This document shows positions 9,004-19,040 of a stretch of 64,000 bases of DNA, piece after piece. The position numbers and the translations under genes are program-made. Each line of letters opens with the position of its first letter. Positions within the stretch are counted from its first letter, which is position 1. The notes beneath the pieces are model-generated. The model did not search any database. It was not told the origin of the DNA and worked only from the letters and a program-made list of their open reading frames with translations. This DNA is from Acidimicrobiia bacterium (GTDB lineage Bacteria; Actinomycetota; Acidimicrobiia; IMCC26256; PALSA-610): the NCBI GenBank assembly GCA_026002935.1, contig BPGH01000001.1, positions 1,847,965 to 1,911,964 on the forward strand, written 5' to 3'.

Positions 9004-9131
9004 GGGTCACACGCGTGTGATTCGCCCGCCGGGGCCACCGGCGTCGCTGTCACACCCGCTCGTTACCGTCCGCACGGCGCTTCCCCCGGCACACGGCACT
9101 CGCACGCACCGCACGCACAGGAGGGTTCCAG

Positions 9132-10172
<1,041 letters not shown>

Positions 10173-10195
10173 CCCGCCACCCGCGGCCCACCACG

Positions 10196-10239
10196 GCGCC
10201 GCAGCCCCGCCCCGGTGCGTCCGGGCGGGGCCGCGGCGC
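10196..10239 (+). terminator. Strong hairpin terminator after recA
   Basis: A 16-bp stem (10196-10202 plus 10204-10212 pairing with 10223-10231 plus 10233-10239) has a single internal A/C mismatch and a 10-base loop, 24 bases after the recA stop. It isolates recA transcription from the next gene. Confidence 0.75.
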
Positions 10240-10290
10240 GCCCGGGCGCGACACCGGCACGTCGCGGCGACCTCCTAGCGTGCGGCCCCG

Positions 10291-11256
10291 ATGGACGGAG
10301 CCCGGCGCCTGATCACGCGTTCGGCGGGCGCGGCGATCTGGGCCGTGGCCGGCGGCCTCGCGCTGCTCGCGGCGGCGCAGGTCCTCGCACACGACGCCGT
10401 GACGCCCCTCACCGTCGCGGCCGCGTACACGGTGTGGGTGTACCTGCCGGCCTACCTCGTCGCGTCGGCGGCCGCCTGCTTCCGGCGGTACGCGCTCGCC
10501 GGGGTGGCGCTCGTCGCGGTCGCCTTCCACGCGCTGAGCGTGACCGCGTCGATCGGCGCGGCCGAGGCGATCCCCGACGACGCGTGGGCGGCGCCGCGGC
10601 TGCGGGTCCTGAGCGCGAACGTCTACGACAAGAACCCCGACCGGGACCGGCTCGCGCGAGAGCTGCTCGACGCCGACGCGGACGTCGTGCTGCTCCAGGA
10701 GATCACGCCCGCATGGGCCCGGACCCTGCACCGCAACGGCTTCGGCGTCCGCTACCCCTACAGCGTGGTCGAGGCGATGAACGGCTCGGGGGGCCAGGCC
10801 GTCTACTCCCGCCTCCCGCTGCACGACGTCGAGGTCGTGTCCGTCGCCCGCTGGCCGACGATCACCGCGGCGCTCGACGTCGGATCGACCCGCGTCCACC
10901 TCGCCAACGTCCACGTCGTCGGCCCGCTCCACGGGCGCCCGATCCACGAGCGCTCGGCCGGCGGGATCCTGCGCGTCGCCCGCTCGCTCGGCCGGCCGCG
11001 GATCGTCGCCGGGGACTTCAACGCCACGCCGTACAACCGGAGCATGCAGCGACTCGCCGACCTCGGCCTCGACGACGCCCACGAGCGCCGCGGCCGCGGC
11101 CTCGCGGTGACCTGGCCGAACGGTGACGAGCTCGCGCCGCCGATCCGCATCGACCACGTGCTCGTCGACGACGAGCTCACCGTGCTGCGGGTCGCCGAGC
11201 TGCGCGGTCACGGCTCCGACCACGCGCCGGTGCTCGTCGACCTCGCCGTCGGCTGA
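10291..11256 (+). CDS. Membrane-anchored endonuclease/exonuclease/phosphatase (EEP) family protein
   Basis: 321 residues, ATG 10291. Three N-terminal hydrophobic helices (about 12-32, 40-62, 66-85) precede a DNase I-like EEP domain (about 105-320). Signature residues are visible: SANVYDKN, LLQEI (catalytic Glu), VAGDFNATP, RIDHVLV and GSDHAPV. This layout matches the VanU-type or YafD-like membrane EEP proteins whose substrates are mostly unknown (phosphodiesters of nucleic acid, inositol or lipid head groups). It occupies the place where recX is often found. Its C-terminus converges on the TauE gene. Confidence 0.82.
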   Translation: MDGARRLITRSAGAAIWAVAGGLALLAAAQVLAHDAVTPLTVAAAYTVWVYLPAYLVASAAACFRRYALAGVALVAVAFHALSVTASIGAAEAIPDDAWAAPRLRVLSANVYDKNPDRDRLARELLDADADVVLLQEITPAWARTLHRNGFGVRYPYSVVEAMNGSGGQAVYSRLPLHDVEVVSVARWPTITAALDVGSTRVHLANVHVVGPLHGRPIHERSAGGILRVARSLGRPRIVAGDFNATPYNRSMQRLADLGLDDAHERRGRGLAVTWPNGDELAPPIRIDHVLVDDELTVLRVAELRGHGSDHAPVLVDLAVG

Positions 11257-11266
11257 GCCCCGCCCG

Positions 11267-11297
11267 CCGGGCCGCGGCCGCGACGCCGCGGTCCCGG
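11267..11297. terminator. Bidirectional hairpin between convergent genes
   Basis: 11267-11277 pairs with 11286-11297 over 11 bp with one bulged T, leaving an 8-base loop. It lies in the 45 bases between the EEP gene and the TauE gene and can end both transcripts. Confidence 0.55.
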
Positions 11298-11301
11298 CCG
11301 G

Positions 11302-12024
11302 TCAGGGGATCGCGTCGACGATGACGACGACGGCGGAGACGGCCGCGAACGTCAGCACCGCCGGGCGCAGCCACGCCCGGTCGAGGACGCCGTGCGCGCG
11401 CCGGCCGAGCCGCGAGCCGACCGCGACCGCGGGCACGAGCCCGGCCGCGAGCGCGACGTCGGCGGCCGGCACCTCGCCCGCGGCGGCGAGCACGGCCGTC
11501 GACAGGATCGTCCCGAAGAAGAACGCGGCCGCGAGCGTCGAGCGGATCGTCGGGCCGGGCTCGTGCTGGTAGAGCAGCGCGAGGGGCGGCCCGCCGATCC
11601 CGGCGGCGGTCCCCGTCGTGCCCGACGCGACGCCGGCGAGCAGTTCGGCGCGCCGCGTGCGCCGCACGGGGGGCGCGACCACGCTCGCGACGACCGCGAG
11701 CAGCACCGACGCGCCGATGAACGCCTTCAGCGTGTCCACGCTGACGGTGACCACCACCCAGGTGCCGAGGAGCGTCCCCGGCACGCGGCCGACCAGGATC
11801 CAGGTGAGGCCGCGCCGGTCGACCGCATGGTGCTCGTGCACCAGCATCGCGAGTGACATGGGGATCCCCAGCAGCACCGCGGTCGCGGGCAGCGAGTCGG
11901 GGAGCGCGAGCGCGAGCGCCGGGACGACCACGAGGTTCATGCCGAACCCGATCGAGCCCTGGATCGTCGCGCCGATCGTGGTCGCCGCGACGGCGGCGGC
12001 GACCGCGGCGGCCGTGGGCTCCAT
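11302..12024 (-). CDS. TauE/SafE family sulfite/anion exporter-like permease
   Basis: 240 residues, ATG 12024, with about eight hydrophobic helices. The repeated glycine-rich segments (GATIQGSIGFGMN near residue 18 and GTTGTAAGIGGPPLALLYQ near residue 140) are the two duplicated signature regions of TauE/SafE (DUF81) permeases, which move sulfite, sulfoacetate or other organic anions. The start overlaps the stop of the thioesterase gene (TGATG), so the two are coupled. A sulfur-compound substrate would be notable given the sulfotransferase locus downstream, but nothing links them directly. Confidence 0.82.
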   Translation of the reverse strand: MEPTAAAVAAAVAATTIGATIQGSIGFGMNLVVVPALALALPDSLPATAVLLGIPMSLAMLVHEHHAVDRRGLTWILVGRVPGTLLGTWVVVTVSVDTLKAFIGASVLLAVVASVVAPPVRRTRRAELLAGVASGTTGTAAGIGGPPLALLYQHEPGPTIRSTLAAAFFFGTILSTAVLAAAGEVPAADVALAAGLVPAVAVGSRLGRRAHGVLDRAWLRPAVLTFAAVSAVVVIVDAIP

Positions 12025-12425
12025 CAGCGGGACGCGCCCGGGGCGGGGAGCACCGCGTAGGTCCCCGTCGCCGTCGCCACCAGCGTCCCGTCGGCGTCGA
12101 CCCGCGCCTCCAGGTGCACGATCCTGCGTCCCGCCCGCACCACGGCCACCCGGCCGTGCAGCGCCGCGCCGACGTGCACGGGCGCGAGGAACCGGAGCTG
12201 CACCTCGATCGACGCGCAGATCGAGCCCTCGTCGAGCACCGAGTAGGTGGCGGCACCCATCGCGGTGTCGACCAGCGCGAACAGCACCGCGCCGTGGACG
12301 ACGCCGTGCGGGTTCGCGTGCCGGTCGCCGGTCACCAGCCGTCCGACCGCCACGCCCCGGTCCGGCCGCTCGATCGTCAGCCCGAGGTGGTGCGCGAGCG
12401 GGAAGTCGGGAGTGGTGGCCGCCAC
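12024..12425 (-). CDS. PaaI-type hotdog thioesterase
   Basis: 133 residues from GTG 12425, ending at TGA 12024-12026. The segment HGVVHGAVLFALVDTAMG (about residues 35-52) is the helix-and-loop signature of PaaI/4-hydroxybenzoyl-CoA-type hotdog thioesterases, which cleave acyl- or aroyl-CoA. The length is normal for the family. It is divergent from miaB with a 54-base intergenic promoter region and coupled to the TauE permease downstream, suggesting a small CoA-ester/anion handling unit. Substrate unknown. Confidence 0.82.
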   Translation of the reverse strand: MAATTPDFPLAHHLGLTIERPDRGVAVGRLVTGDRHANPHGVVHGAVLFALVDTAMGAATYSVLDEGSICASIEVQLRFLAPVHVGAALHGRVAVVRAGRRIVHLEARVDADGTLVATATGTYAVLPAPGASR

Positions 12426-12479
12426 GGGCGGGGAGCATACGGGCCGGGGCCCGGGCGCCCGCCCGTACACTGGAGCGCC

Positions 12480-13859
12480 GTGGCCCGCCGCTTCCTGGTG
12501 CGCACCTTCGGGTGCCAGATGAACGAACACGACTCGGAACGGCTCGCGGGCCTGCTCGCCGCGCAGGGGATGGAGCCGACCGACGACGTCGAGGAGGCCG
12601 ACGTCGTCGTGCTCAACACCTGCTGCATCCGCGAGAACGCCGACAACAAGCTCTACGGGCACCTCGGTCACCTGCGCGCCCTGAAGGAGCGCCGGCCCGG
12701 CCTCCAGATCGCGGTCGGGGGCTGCCTCGCGCAGAAGGACCGCGAGCTCGTGCGCGAGCGCGCCCCCCACGTCGACGTGGTGTTCGGGACCCACAACCTC
12801 GCGCACGCCCCCGACCTGCTCGCCCGCGCCCGGCGGGCGGGACCGGTCGTCGAGATCCTCGAGGAGCACGAGGCGTACCCGTCCGCGCTGCCCGCGCGCC
12901 GGGAGTCGCCGCACAGCGCCTGGGTCACCATCCAGATCGGCTGCGACAACCGGTGCGCGTTCTGCATCGTCCCGGCGGTGCGCGGGCGAGAGGTCAGCCG
13001 CCGAACCGGCGACATCGTGCGGGAGGTCGAGGAGCTGGCCCGCGACGGCGTCCGCGAGGTCACCCTGCTGGGGCAGAACGTCAACTCCTACGGCCGCGAC
13101 CTCGGGGCCGGCCGGTACCGGCCGCGCTTCGCGGACCTGCTGCGCGCGGTCGACGCGGTCGACGGGATCGACCGCGTGCGCTTCACCTCGCCCCACCCGA
13201 AGGACCTGCGGCCCGAGACGATCGCCGCGATGGCCGAGTGCGACGCGGTCTGCGAGCACCTGCACCTGCCGCTGCAGGCCGGGAGCGACCGGATCCTGGC
13301 ACGGATGCACCGCGGCTACACGGCGGCTCGCTACCTCGAACGGCTGCGCGCCGCGCGCGCCGCCGTCGACGACCTCGCGGTCACCACCGACCTCATCGTC
13401 GGGTTCCCCGGCGAGACCGAGGACGACTTCCGGCGCACGCTCGAGGTCGTGGAAGAGGCCGGCTACGACGCGGCGTACACCTTCGTGTTCTCCCCGCGGC
13501 CCGGCACGGAGGCGGCCGGGATGGTCGACGAGTTCGTGCCACCGGAGGTCGCGCAGGAGCGCATGCGGCGACTCGTCGAGGTCGTCGAGCGCGGCGCGCT
13601 CGCCCGGCACGCCGCACGCGTCGGCCGGGTCGAGGAGGTCCTCGTCGAGGGGCCGTCCAAGAAGGACCCGGCCGTCATGTCGGGCCGCACGCGCCAGAAC
13701 AAGCTCGTGCACTTCGCTCCCGACGGGACGGTCGCGGCCGGTGACCTGGTCGAGGTGCGCGTCACGGCGGCCGCGCCGCACTGGTTGCGCGGCGACCTGG
13801 TGCGGCGCACGAGCCCCGCCCGCCGCGCGCGGACGCGCATCCCGGTCGCGGTGGTGTGA
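12480..13859 (+). CDS. miaB: tRNA-2-methylthio-N6-dimethylallyladenosine synthase MiaB
   Basis: Radical-SAM enzyme that methylthiolates i6A37 in tRNAs reading UNN codons. 459 residues, GTG 12480. UPF0004 cysteines at C12 (TFGCQMN), C48 (NTC) and C82 (GGCLAQ); radical-SAM cluster C155, C159, C162 (IGCDNRCAFC); TRAM domain from about 375. The motif TFGCQMNEHDSE is diagnostic of MiaB. The stop overlaps the miaA start (GTGA), which couples the two enzymes acting on the same adenosine. Confidence 0.95.
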   Translation: MARRFLVRTFGCQMNEHDSERLAGLLAAQGMEPTDDVEEADVVVLNTCCIRENADNKLYGHLGHLRALKERRPGLQIAVGGCLAQKDRELVRERAPHVDVVFGTHNLAHAPDLLARARRAGPVVEILEEHEAYPSALPARRESPHSAWVTIQIGCDNRCAFCIVPAVRGREVSRRTGDIVREVEELARDGVREVTLLGQNVNSYGRDLGAGRYRPRFADLLRAVDAVDGIDRVRFTSPHPKDLRPETIAAMAECDAVCEHLHLPLQAGSDRILARMHRGYTAARYLERLRAARAAVDDLAVTTDLIVGFPGETEDDFRRTLEVVEEAGYDAAYTFVFSPRPGTEAAGMVDEFVPPEVAQERMRRLVEVVERGALARHAARVGRVEEVLVEGPSKKDPAVMSGRTRQNKLVHFAPDGTVAAGDLVEVRVTAAAPHWLRGDLVRRTSPARRARTRIPVAVV

Positions 13860-14827
13860 CGAGGCACCTCGCGCTGGTCGGACCGACCGCGTCGGGCAAG
13901 TCCGCGGTCGCGCTCGAGGTCGCCCGGCGCGCCGGCGACGTCGAGATCGTCTCCCTCGACTCGATGCAGGTCTACCGCGGGATGGACGTCGGGACGGCGA
14001 AGCCGACCGCCCGGGAGCGCGCGGAGGTGCACCACCACCTGGTCGACGTCGCCGATCCCGGCGAGGAGTGGTCCGTGGCGCGCACCCAGCGCATGGCCCG
14101 CGACGCCATCGCCGGGATCGAGGCGCGCGGCCGGCGCGCACTGCTGGTCGGCGGTACGGGCCTGTACGTGCAGGCGGTGGTCGACGGCCTCGCGATCCCC
14201 GGCGGCGACGAGGGGATCCGCGCGCGGTGGTGGGACGCGACGGCCTCCCCCGAGGGGCTCGCCGACGCGTACTCCCGGCTCGCCGCGCTCGACCCGGCCG
14301 CGGCCGCCCGCATCGACCCCGGCAACCGCCGCCGGGTCGTGCGCGCGCTCGAGGTGATCGACACGACCGGGCGTCCCTTCTCGTCGTCGGGTCCGGGCCT
14401 CGGCCGGTACGGGCGGCCCGCGATCGACGTGCGGCTCGTCGGCCTCTGGCTGCCGCGCGCCGTGCTCGGCGCGCGGATCGCCGCCCGCGTCGAGCGCATG
14501 GTCGCCGGCGGCCTCGTCGACGAGGTCCGCGCCCTCGCGGCCCGGCCGGGCGGGCTGTCGCGCACGGCGGCGCAGGCGATCGGCTACGCCGAGGTGCTCG
14601 CCCACGTGCGCGGCGAGTGCCCGCTGCCCGCGGCGCTCGACCTGGCCGTGCGGCGCACCCGCCGCTTCGCCCGGCGGCAGCGGGTGTGGTTCCGCCGCGA
14701 CCCGCGGGTCGTGTGGATCGGGGACGCGGGCGACGCCGCCGCGGTCGCGGACTGCGTGCTCGCGTGCTGGTCGGGCACCCCGCGCGACCGGCGGGTGCCC
14801 GCCGCCGGCGGGACGGGGGCGCGATGA
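13856..14827 (+). CDS. miaA: tRNA dimethylallyltransferase MiaA
   Basis: Transfers a dimethylallyl group to adenosine-37 of tRNA, supplying the MiaB substrate. 323 residues, GTG 13856. P-loop GPTASGKS (9-16), DSMQVYRGMDVGTAKP (~38-53) and GGTGLYVQAVVDGL (~99-112) are the family signatures. Both ends overlap neighbours by four bases (miaB upstream, dapF downstream), so it sits in a tight operon. Confidence 0.95.
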   Translation: MTRHLALVGPTASGKSAVALEVARRAGDVEIVSLDSMQVYRGMDVGTAKPTARERAEVHHHLVDVADPGEEWSVARTQRMARDAIAGIEARGRRALLVGGTGLYVQAVVDGLAIPGGDEGIRARWWDATASPEGLADAYSRLAALDPAAAARIDPGNRRRVVRALEVIDTTGRPFSSSGPGLGRYGRPAIDVRLVGLWLPRAVLGARIAARVERMVAGGLVDEVRALAARPGGLSRTAAQAIGYAEVLAHVRGECPLPAALDLAVRRTRRFARRQRVWFRRDPRVVWIGDAGDAAAVADCVLACWSGTPRDRRVPAAGGTGAR

Positions 14828-15690
14828 GCCCGCTGGCCCTGTCGAAGCTCCACGCGACGGGCAACGACTTCCTCGTGACGCTCGCGCTCGACCCCGACTC
14901 GCCCCCGCTCGACGCCGTCGAGGTCGCCGCGCTCTGCGACCGGCACCGGGGCGTCGGCGCCGACGGGCTGATCACGGTGACCCCGGGGCGCGGGGGGTCC
15001 GACTGCACGATGACGCTCGTGAACGCCGACGGCGGGCTCGCCGAGATGAGCGGCAACGGCATCCGCTGCCTCGCCTGGGTCGCGGCGCGTGCAGGGCTCG
15101 CGCGGGGGGACACGCTCGTCGTCGACACGGCCGCGGGCCGGCGGGTCGTCGCGCTCGAACGCGCCGGAGGCGAGGTGGTCGCCGCCGAGGTCGACATGGG
15201 GCCCGTCACCTTCGACCCGGCCCGGATCCCCGTCGAGGCCGACTCGCCGTTCGGCCTGGAGGCCGTCGTCGAGGACGTCGCCTACCTGGGCGACGCCGCC
15301 GGCATGGGCAACCCGCACCTCGTCGTGTTCGTCGACGACCCCGCCGACGTCCCCGTCGCGCGGCACGGGCCGCGCCTGGAGCGCGACCGCCGGTTCCCGC
15401 GGCGGGCCAACGTCGAGTTCGTCGCCGTCGCCGCACCCGACCGCGTCACGATGCGGGTCTGGGAGCGCGGTGTGGGCGAGACGCTGTCGTGTGGCACCGG
15501 CGCCTGCGCGGCCGCCGCGGTCGCGCACCGCCGCGGGCTCGTCCCCGAGCGCGTCCGGGTCGACGTGCCGGGTGGCACGCTGACGGTCACCCTCGGGCCT
15601 TCGGTGCGGCTCGGCGGTCCGGTCGTGCACGTGTTCGACGTGGACATCCCGCGCGAGCGGCTGCGGCGGTCGCTCGCCCGCCCGGCATGA
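14824..15690 (+). CDS. dapF: Diaminopimelate epimerase DapF
   Basis: Interconverts LL- and meso-diaminopimelate for lysine and peptidoglycan synthesis without a cofactor. 288 residues, ATG 14824. Catalytic cysteine pair C82 (MSGNGIRC) and C223 (LSCGTGACA); N-terminal KLHATGNDF motif. Start and stop overlap miaA and hflX (ATGA in both cases). With dapC, dapD and dapE downstream, most of the succinylase branch is gathered here. Confidence 0.95.
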   Translation: MSPLALSKLHATGNDFLVTLALDPDSPPLDAVEVAALCDRHRGVGADGLITVTPGRGGSDCTMTLVNADGGLAEMSGNGIRCLAWVAARAGLARGDTLVVDTAAGRRVVALERAGGEVVAAEVDMGPVTFDPARIPVEADSPFGLEAVVEDVAYLGDAAGMGNPHLVVFVDDPADVPVARHGPRLERDRRFPRRANVEFVAVAAPDRVTMRVWERGVGETLSCGTGACAAAAVAHRRGLVPERVRVDVPGGTLTVTLGPSVRLGGPVVHVFDVDIPRERLRRSLARPA

Positions 15691-17006
15691 GCACGCGCGG
15701 CCACGCGGGCCGCCAGCGCCGGCGGCTCACCGCCACCGAGGTCGACCTCGAGCGCCCGCGCCAGCGCGCGCTCCTCGTCGGCACGGGCATCGGCACGCGT
15801 TCCGCCGAGGAGGCGGAGGCGTCGCTCGCGGAGCTCGCGCTCCTGGCCGACACGGCCGGCGCAGAGGTCGTCGACGCGGTGCTGCAGCGGCGCGACACCC
15901 CCGATCCCGCCACCTACATCGGCAGGGGGAAGGCGGAGGAGCTCCAGCAGCTCGCGACCGCGCTCGACGTCGACCTCGTGATCTTCGACGACGAGCTCAC
16001 CCCCGCCCAGCAGCGGAACCTCGAGAAGGTGTTCGCGGTCGACGTCGTCGACCGCGCCGCGCTCATCCTCGACATCTTCGCCCAGCACGCCCGCAGCCAG
16101 GAGGGCATGGTGCAGGTGGAGCTCGCGCAGCTCCGCTACCTGCTGCCGCGCCTGCGGGGCCGGGGCGCGCAGCTCAGCCAGCAGGCGGGCGGCATCGGCG
16201 CACGCCGCGGTCCGGGCGAGACGCAGCTCGAGATCGACCGGCGGCGGCTCGTGCGCCGGATCCAGAAGCTCGAGCGCGACCTGCGCGAGCTCGCCGCGAA
16301 CCGCCAGACGCAACGCAAGGCGCGCCGGCGGCGCAACCTGCCGACGGTCGCGCTCGTCGGCTACACCAACGCCGGCAAGTCCACGCTGCTCAACCGGCTG
16401 ACGCACGCGGGCGTCCTCGTCGAGGACCGCCTGTTCTCCACCCTCGACCCCACGACCCGGCGGCTGCACCTGCCGGGCGGCGAGACCGTCCTGTGCTCCG
16501 ACACCGTCGGGTTCGTGCAGCGGCTGCCGCACCAGCTCGTCGAGGCGTTCCGGTCGACCCTGGAGGAGGTGGTCGACGCCGACCTGCTCGTCCACGTCGT
16601 AGACGCCGCGGCCGGTGACGCGGACTCGCGCCTCGCCGCGGTCGACACGGTGCTGCGTGAGATCGGCGCGGGCGACGTGCCGCGGCTGTTGGTGTGGAAC
16701 AAGGCCGACCTCGCCGACGCGGAGGCGCTCGCGCGACTCACCGACGCGCACCCGGGGTCGGTCGTCGTCTCGGCGGCGACCGGCGCGGGCCTGACCGACC
16801 TGCTCGCGGCGATCGGCGACCGGCTCCGTTCGCTCGGGCGCGTCGTCGAGTACCTCGTGCCGTACGAGCGCGGCGACGTGCTCGCCGCGATGCACCGCGC
16901 GGGCGAGGTGCTCGTCGAGGTCCACGACGACGTGGGCACCCGCGTGCGCGCCCGCCTGCCCGAGGCCGCGGCGGGTCGCTTCGCCGAGTTCGCGGCGCCC
17001 GCCTGA
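15687..17006 (+). CDS. hflX: Ribosome-associated GTPase HflX
   Basis: Splits stalled or hibernating 70S ribosomes under stress. 439 residues, ATG 15687 (overlaps the dapF stop by ATGA). N-terminal HflX domain with the glycine-rich linker GGIGARRGPGETQLE (~171-185), then a G domain with G1 GYTNAGKS (225-232), G3 DTVGF (~270-274), and G4 NKAD near residue 339. The C-terminal short domain is present. It ends the miaB-miaA-dapF-hflX unit; dapC starts 38 bases later and may be cotranscribed. Confidence 0.93.
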   Translation: MSTRGHAGRQRRRLTATEVDLERPRQRALLVGTGIGTRSAEEAEASLAELALLADTAGAEVVDAVLQRRDTPDPATYIGRGKAEELQQLATALDVDLVIFDDELTPAQQRNLEKVFAVDVVDRAALILDIFAQHARSQEGMVQVELAQLRYLLPRLRGRGAQLSQQAGGIGARRGPGETQLEIDRRRLVRRIQKLERDLRELAANRQTQRKARRRRNLPTVALVGYTNAGKSTLLNRLTHAGVLVEDRLFSTLDPTTRRLHLPGGETVLCSDTVGFVQRLPHQLVEAFRSTLEEVVDADLLVHVVDAAAGDADSRLAAVDTVLREIGAGDVPRLLVWNKADLADAEALARLTDAHPGSVVVSAATGAGLTDLLAAIGDRLRSLGRVVEYLVPYERGDVLAAMHRAGEVLVEVHDDVGTRVRARLPEAAAGRFAEFAAPA

Positions 17007-17044
17007 CCGCCGGGCCCGCCGGGCCCGCTCGGTAGGCTCGGGGG

Positions 17045-18178
17045 GTGCTGCCCGCGCCCGCGTTCGTCCCGCCGCCGTACCCCTACGAGCGGCTCGACGC
17101 GCTGAAGCGGCTCGCCGAGAGCCTGCCGGGGGGCGCGGTCGACTGCTCCGTCGGCACGCCCACCGACCCGGTCCCCGAGGTCGTCCTGCGTGCTGCATCC
17201 GGCGCGCTCGCGTCGTCGATGGGCTACCCGGCATCGGCGGGCAGCGAGGAGCTGCGGCACGCGGCGGCGGGCTGGCTCGCGCGGCGCTTCGGCGTCACCG
17301 TCCCGGTGGAGGCGATCGGCGCGTGCGTCGGCACGAAGGAGCTGGTCGCACTGCTCCCGCACCTGCTGCGCCGGCGCGACCCGCGCCGCGACACCGTGCT
17401 GTACCCCGCCGTCTCGTACCCCACGTACGAGATGGGCGCCGTGCTCGCCGGGTGCCGCGCGGTGGCGGTGCCGGTCGACCACGCCTGGCACCTCGACCTC
17501 GACGCGGTCGCGGAGGAGGACGCACGGCGGGCGTTGCTGCTGTGGGTGAACGAGCCGGGGAACCCGACGAGCTCCGTCGCCGACGCGGCCACGCTCGCCC
17601 GCACCGCGGCGTGGGCGCGCGAGCGCGGGGTGGTCGTCGCCAGCGACGAGTGCTACGTGGAGTTCGCCCCGCGGCCCGCGACGGTCCTCGCAGCGGGCCT
17701 CGACGGCGTGCTCGCGGTCCACAGCTGCTCGAAGCGCTCGAACATGGCGGGCATGCGCGTGGGGTTCTACGCGGGGGACCCGGACCTCGTCGCGTACCTG
17801 GTCGACACGCGCCGGCACGCCGGTCTCATGGTGCCGGGCGCGATGCAGGCGGCCGCGGCCGCGGCGCTCGCCGACGACGAGCACGTCGCGGTACAGCGCG
17901 CCCGCTACGAGGAACGCCGCGCGCTTCTCGAGAACGGTCTCGCCCGCCACGGGCTGGTGCACGACGGCGGCCCGGCGTGCTTCTACCTGTGGCTGCGCGC
18001 CGAGCACGGTGCCGACGACGGCTGGGAGATCGCCGGCCGGCTCGCGCACGCCGGCACCCTGGTCGCCCCGGGCGACCTCTACGGCGCCGCCGGTGCGGAC
18101 CACGTGCGGCTCGCGCTGGTGCAACCGACGGAGCGGCTCGAGCTCGCCCTCGAGCGGCTCGACGAGCTGGGGCGCTGA
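17045..18178 (+). CDS. dapC: Succinyldiaminopimelate transaminase DapC
   Basis: PLP enzyme that aminates N-succinyl-2-amino-6-ketopimelate. 377 residues, GTG 17045. Fold-type I aminotransferase with N-terminal PPPYPYERL, a Pro-Gly-Asn-Pro turn (NEPGNPTS, ~164-171), and PLP lysine K230 in SCSKRSNMAGMRVGFYAG. It matches actinobacterial DapC rather than aspartate transaminase in its short N-terminus and its location directly before dapD and dapE. Confidence 0.88.
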   Translation: MLPAPAFVPPPYPYERLDALKRLAESLPGGAVDCSVGTPTDPVPEVVLRAASGALASSMGYPASAGSEELRHAAAGWLARRFGVTVPVEAIGACVGTKELVALLPHLLRRRDPRRDTVLYPAVSYPTYEMGAVLAGCRAVAVPVDHAWHLDLDAVAEEDARRALLLWVNEPGNPTSSVADAATLARTAAWARERGVVVASDECYVEFAPRPATVLAAGLDGVLAVHSCSKRSNMAGMRVGFYAGDPDLVAYLVDTRRHAGLMVPGAMQAAAAAALADDEHVAVQRARYEERRALLENGLARHGLVHDGGPACFYLWLRAEHGADDGWEIAGRLAHAGTLVAPGDLYGAAGADHVRLALVQPTERLELALERLDELGR

Positions 18179-18208
18179 CGCGCCGTCATCGCGAGGAAGG
18201 GTCGAGGA

Positions 18209-19036
18209 GTGGACGACGGCACCCTGAAGCAGGTCACGCAGCTCTACGAGGCCGGCGACGGCTGGCGCGACGTCATGGGTGCGCGGGACGCGCACGAGCT
18301 GGTCGCGTCGGTCGTCGACGCGCTCGACCGGGGTGAGGTGCGGGTGGCCCGGGTCGTCGACGGTGAGGTCGTCGTCAACGAGGCCGCGAAGCACGCGATC
18401 CTCATGTGGTTCCGCGTCAACGACATGGTGCCGGTCGAGGTCGGCCCGTTCGAGTACGTCGACAAGCTGCCCCTGAAGCGCGGCTACCAGGCGGCGGGCG
18501 TGCGGGTGGTGCCGGGCGCGTCGGCCCGCCACGGCGCCTACCTCGCCCCGGGTGTCGTGCTGATGCCGTCCTACGTCAACATCGGCGCGTACGTCGACGA
18601 GGGCACCATGGTGGACACGTGGGCGACGGTCGCGTCGTGCGCCCAGATCGGCAAGCGCGTGCACCTGTCGGGGGGTGTGGGCATCGGCGGCGTCCTGGAG
18701 CCGCCGCAGGCGGTGCCGGTCGTCGTCGAGGACGACTGCTTCATCGGGTCGCGCTGCATGATCGTCGACGGCGCCCGGGTGCGGAAGGGCGCGAAGCTCG
18801 GCGCGGGCGTGATCCTCACCTCCACCACGCCGGTGATCGAGGCGGAGACGGGCCGCGAGGTCGCGCGCGGTGACGTCCCGGAGCGCGCGGTCGTGGTGCA
18901 GGGGATCCGCGAGAAGGAGTTCCCGGGCGGCCGGTTCGGCCTGCCGTGCGCGCTGATCCTGCGCTACCTCGACAGCGACACGCACGACAAGCTCCAGCTC
19001 AACGCGATCCTGCGCGAGCACGGCGTCGTCTCCTGA
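18209..19036 (+). CDS. dapD: Tetrahydrodipicolinate N-succinyltransferase DapD (E. coli-like type)
   Basis: Succinylates tetrahydrodipicolinate. 275 residues, GTG 18209 with GAGGAAGG at 18192-18199. A left-handed beta-helix of hexapeptide repeats fills residues ~105-215, with strongly conserved MPSYVNIGAYVDEGTMVDTW and SGGVGIGGVLEP. These segments and the length match the E. coli-type enzyme (274 residues). The mycobacterial DapD (about 317 residues) belongs to a different subfamily, so this type is unusual next to otherwise actinobacterial genes. dapE starts 4 bases after the stop. Confidence 0.92.
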   Translation: MDDGTLKQVTQLYEAGDGWRDVMGARDAHELVASVVDALDRGEVRVARVVDGEVVVNEAAKHAILMWFRVNDMVPVEVGPFEYVDKLPLKRGYQAAGVRVVPGASARHGAYLAPGVVLMPSYVNIGAYVDEGTMVDTWATVASCAQIGKRVHLSGGVGIGGVLEPPQAVPVVVEDDCFIGSRCMIVDGARVRKGAKLGAGVILTSTTPVIEAETGREVARGDVPERAVVVQGIREKEFPGGRFGLPCALILRYLDSDTHDKLQLNAILREHGVVS

Positions 19037-19040
19037 TCCG

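Noticed and set aside
12426..15209. Very long minus-strand open frame over miaB, miaA and dapF
   Set aside because: Only its last 133 codons (12024-12425) form a recognisable hotdog thioesterase; the rest is a shadow of intact, well-conserved plus-strand genes.
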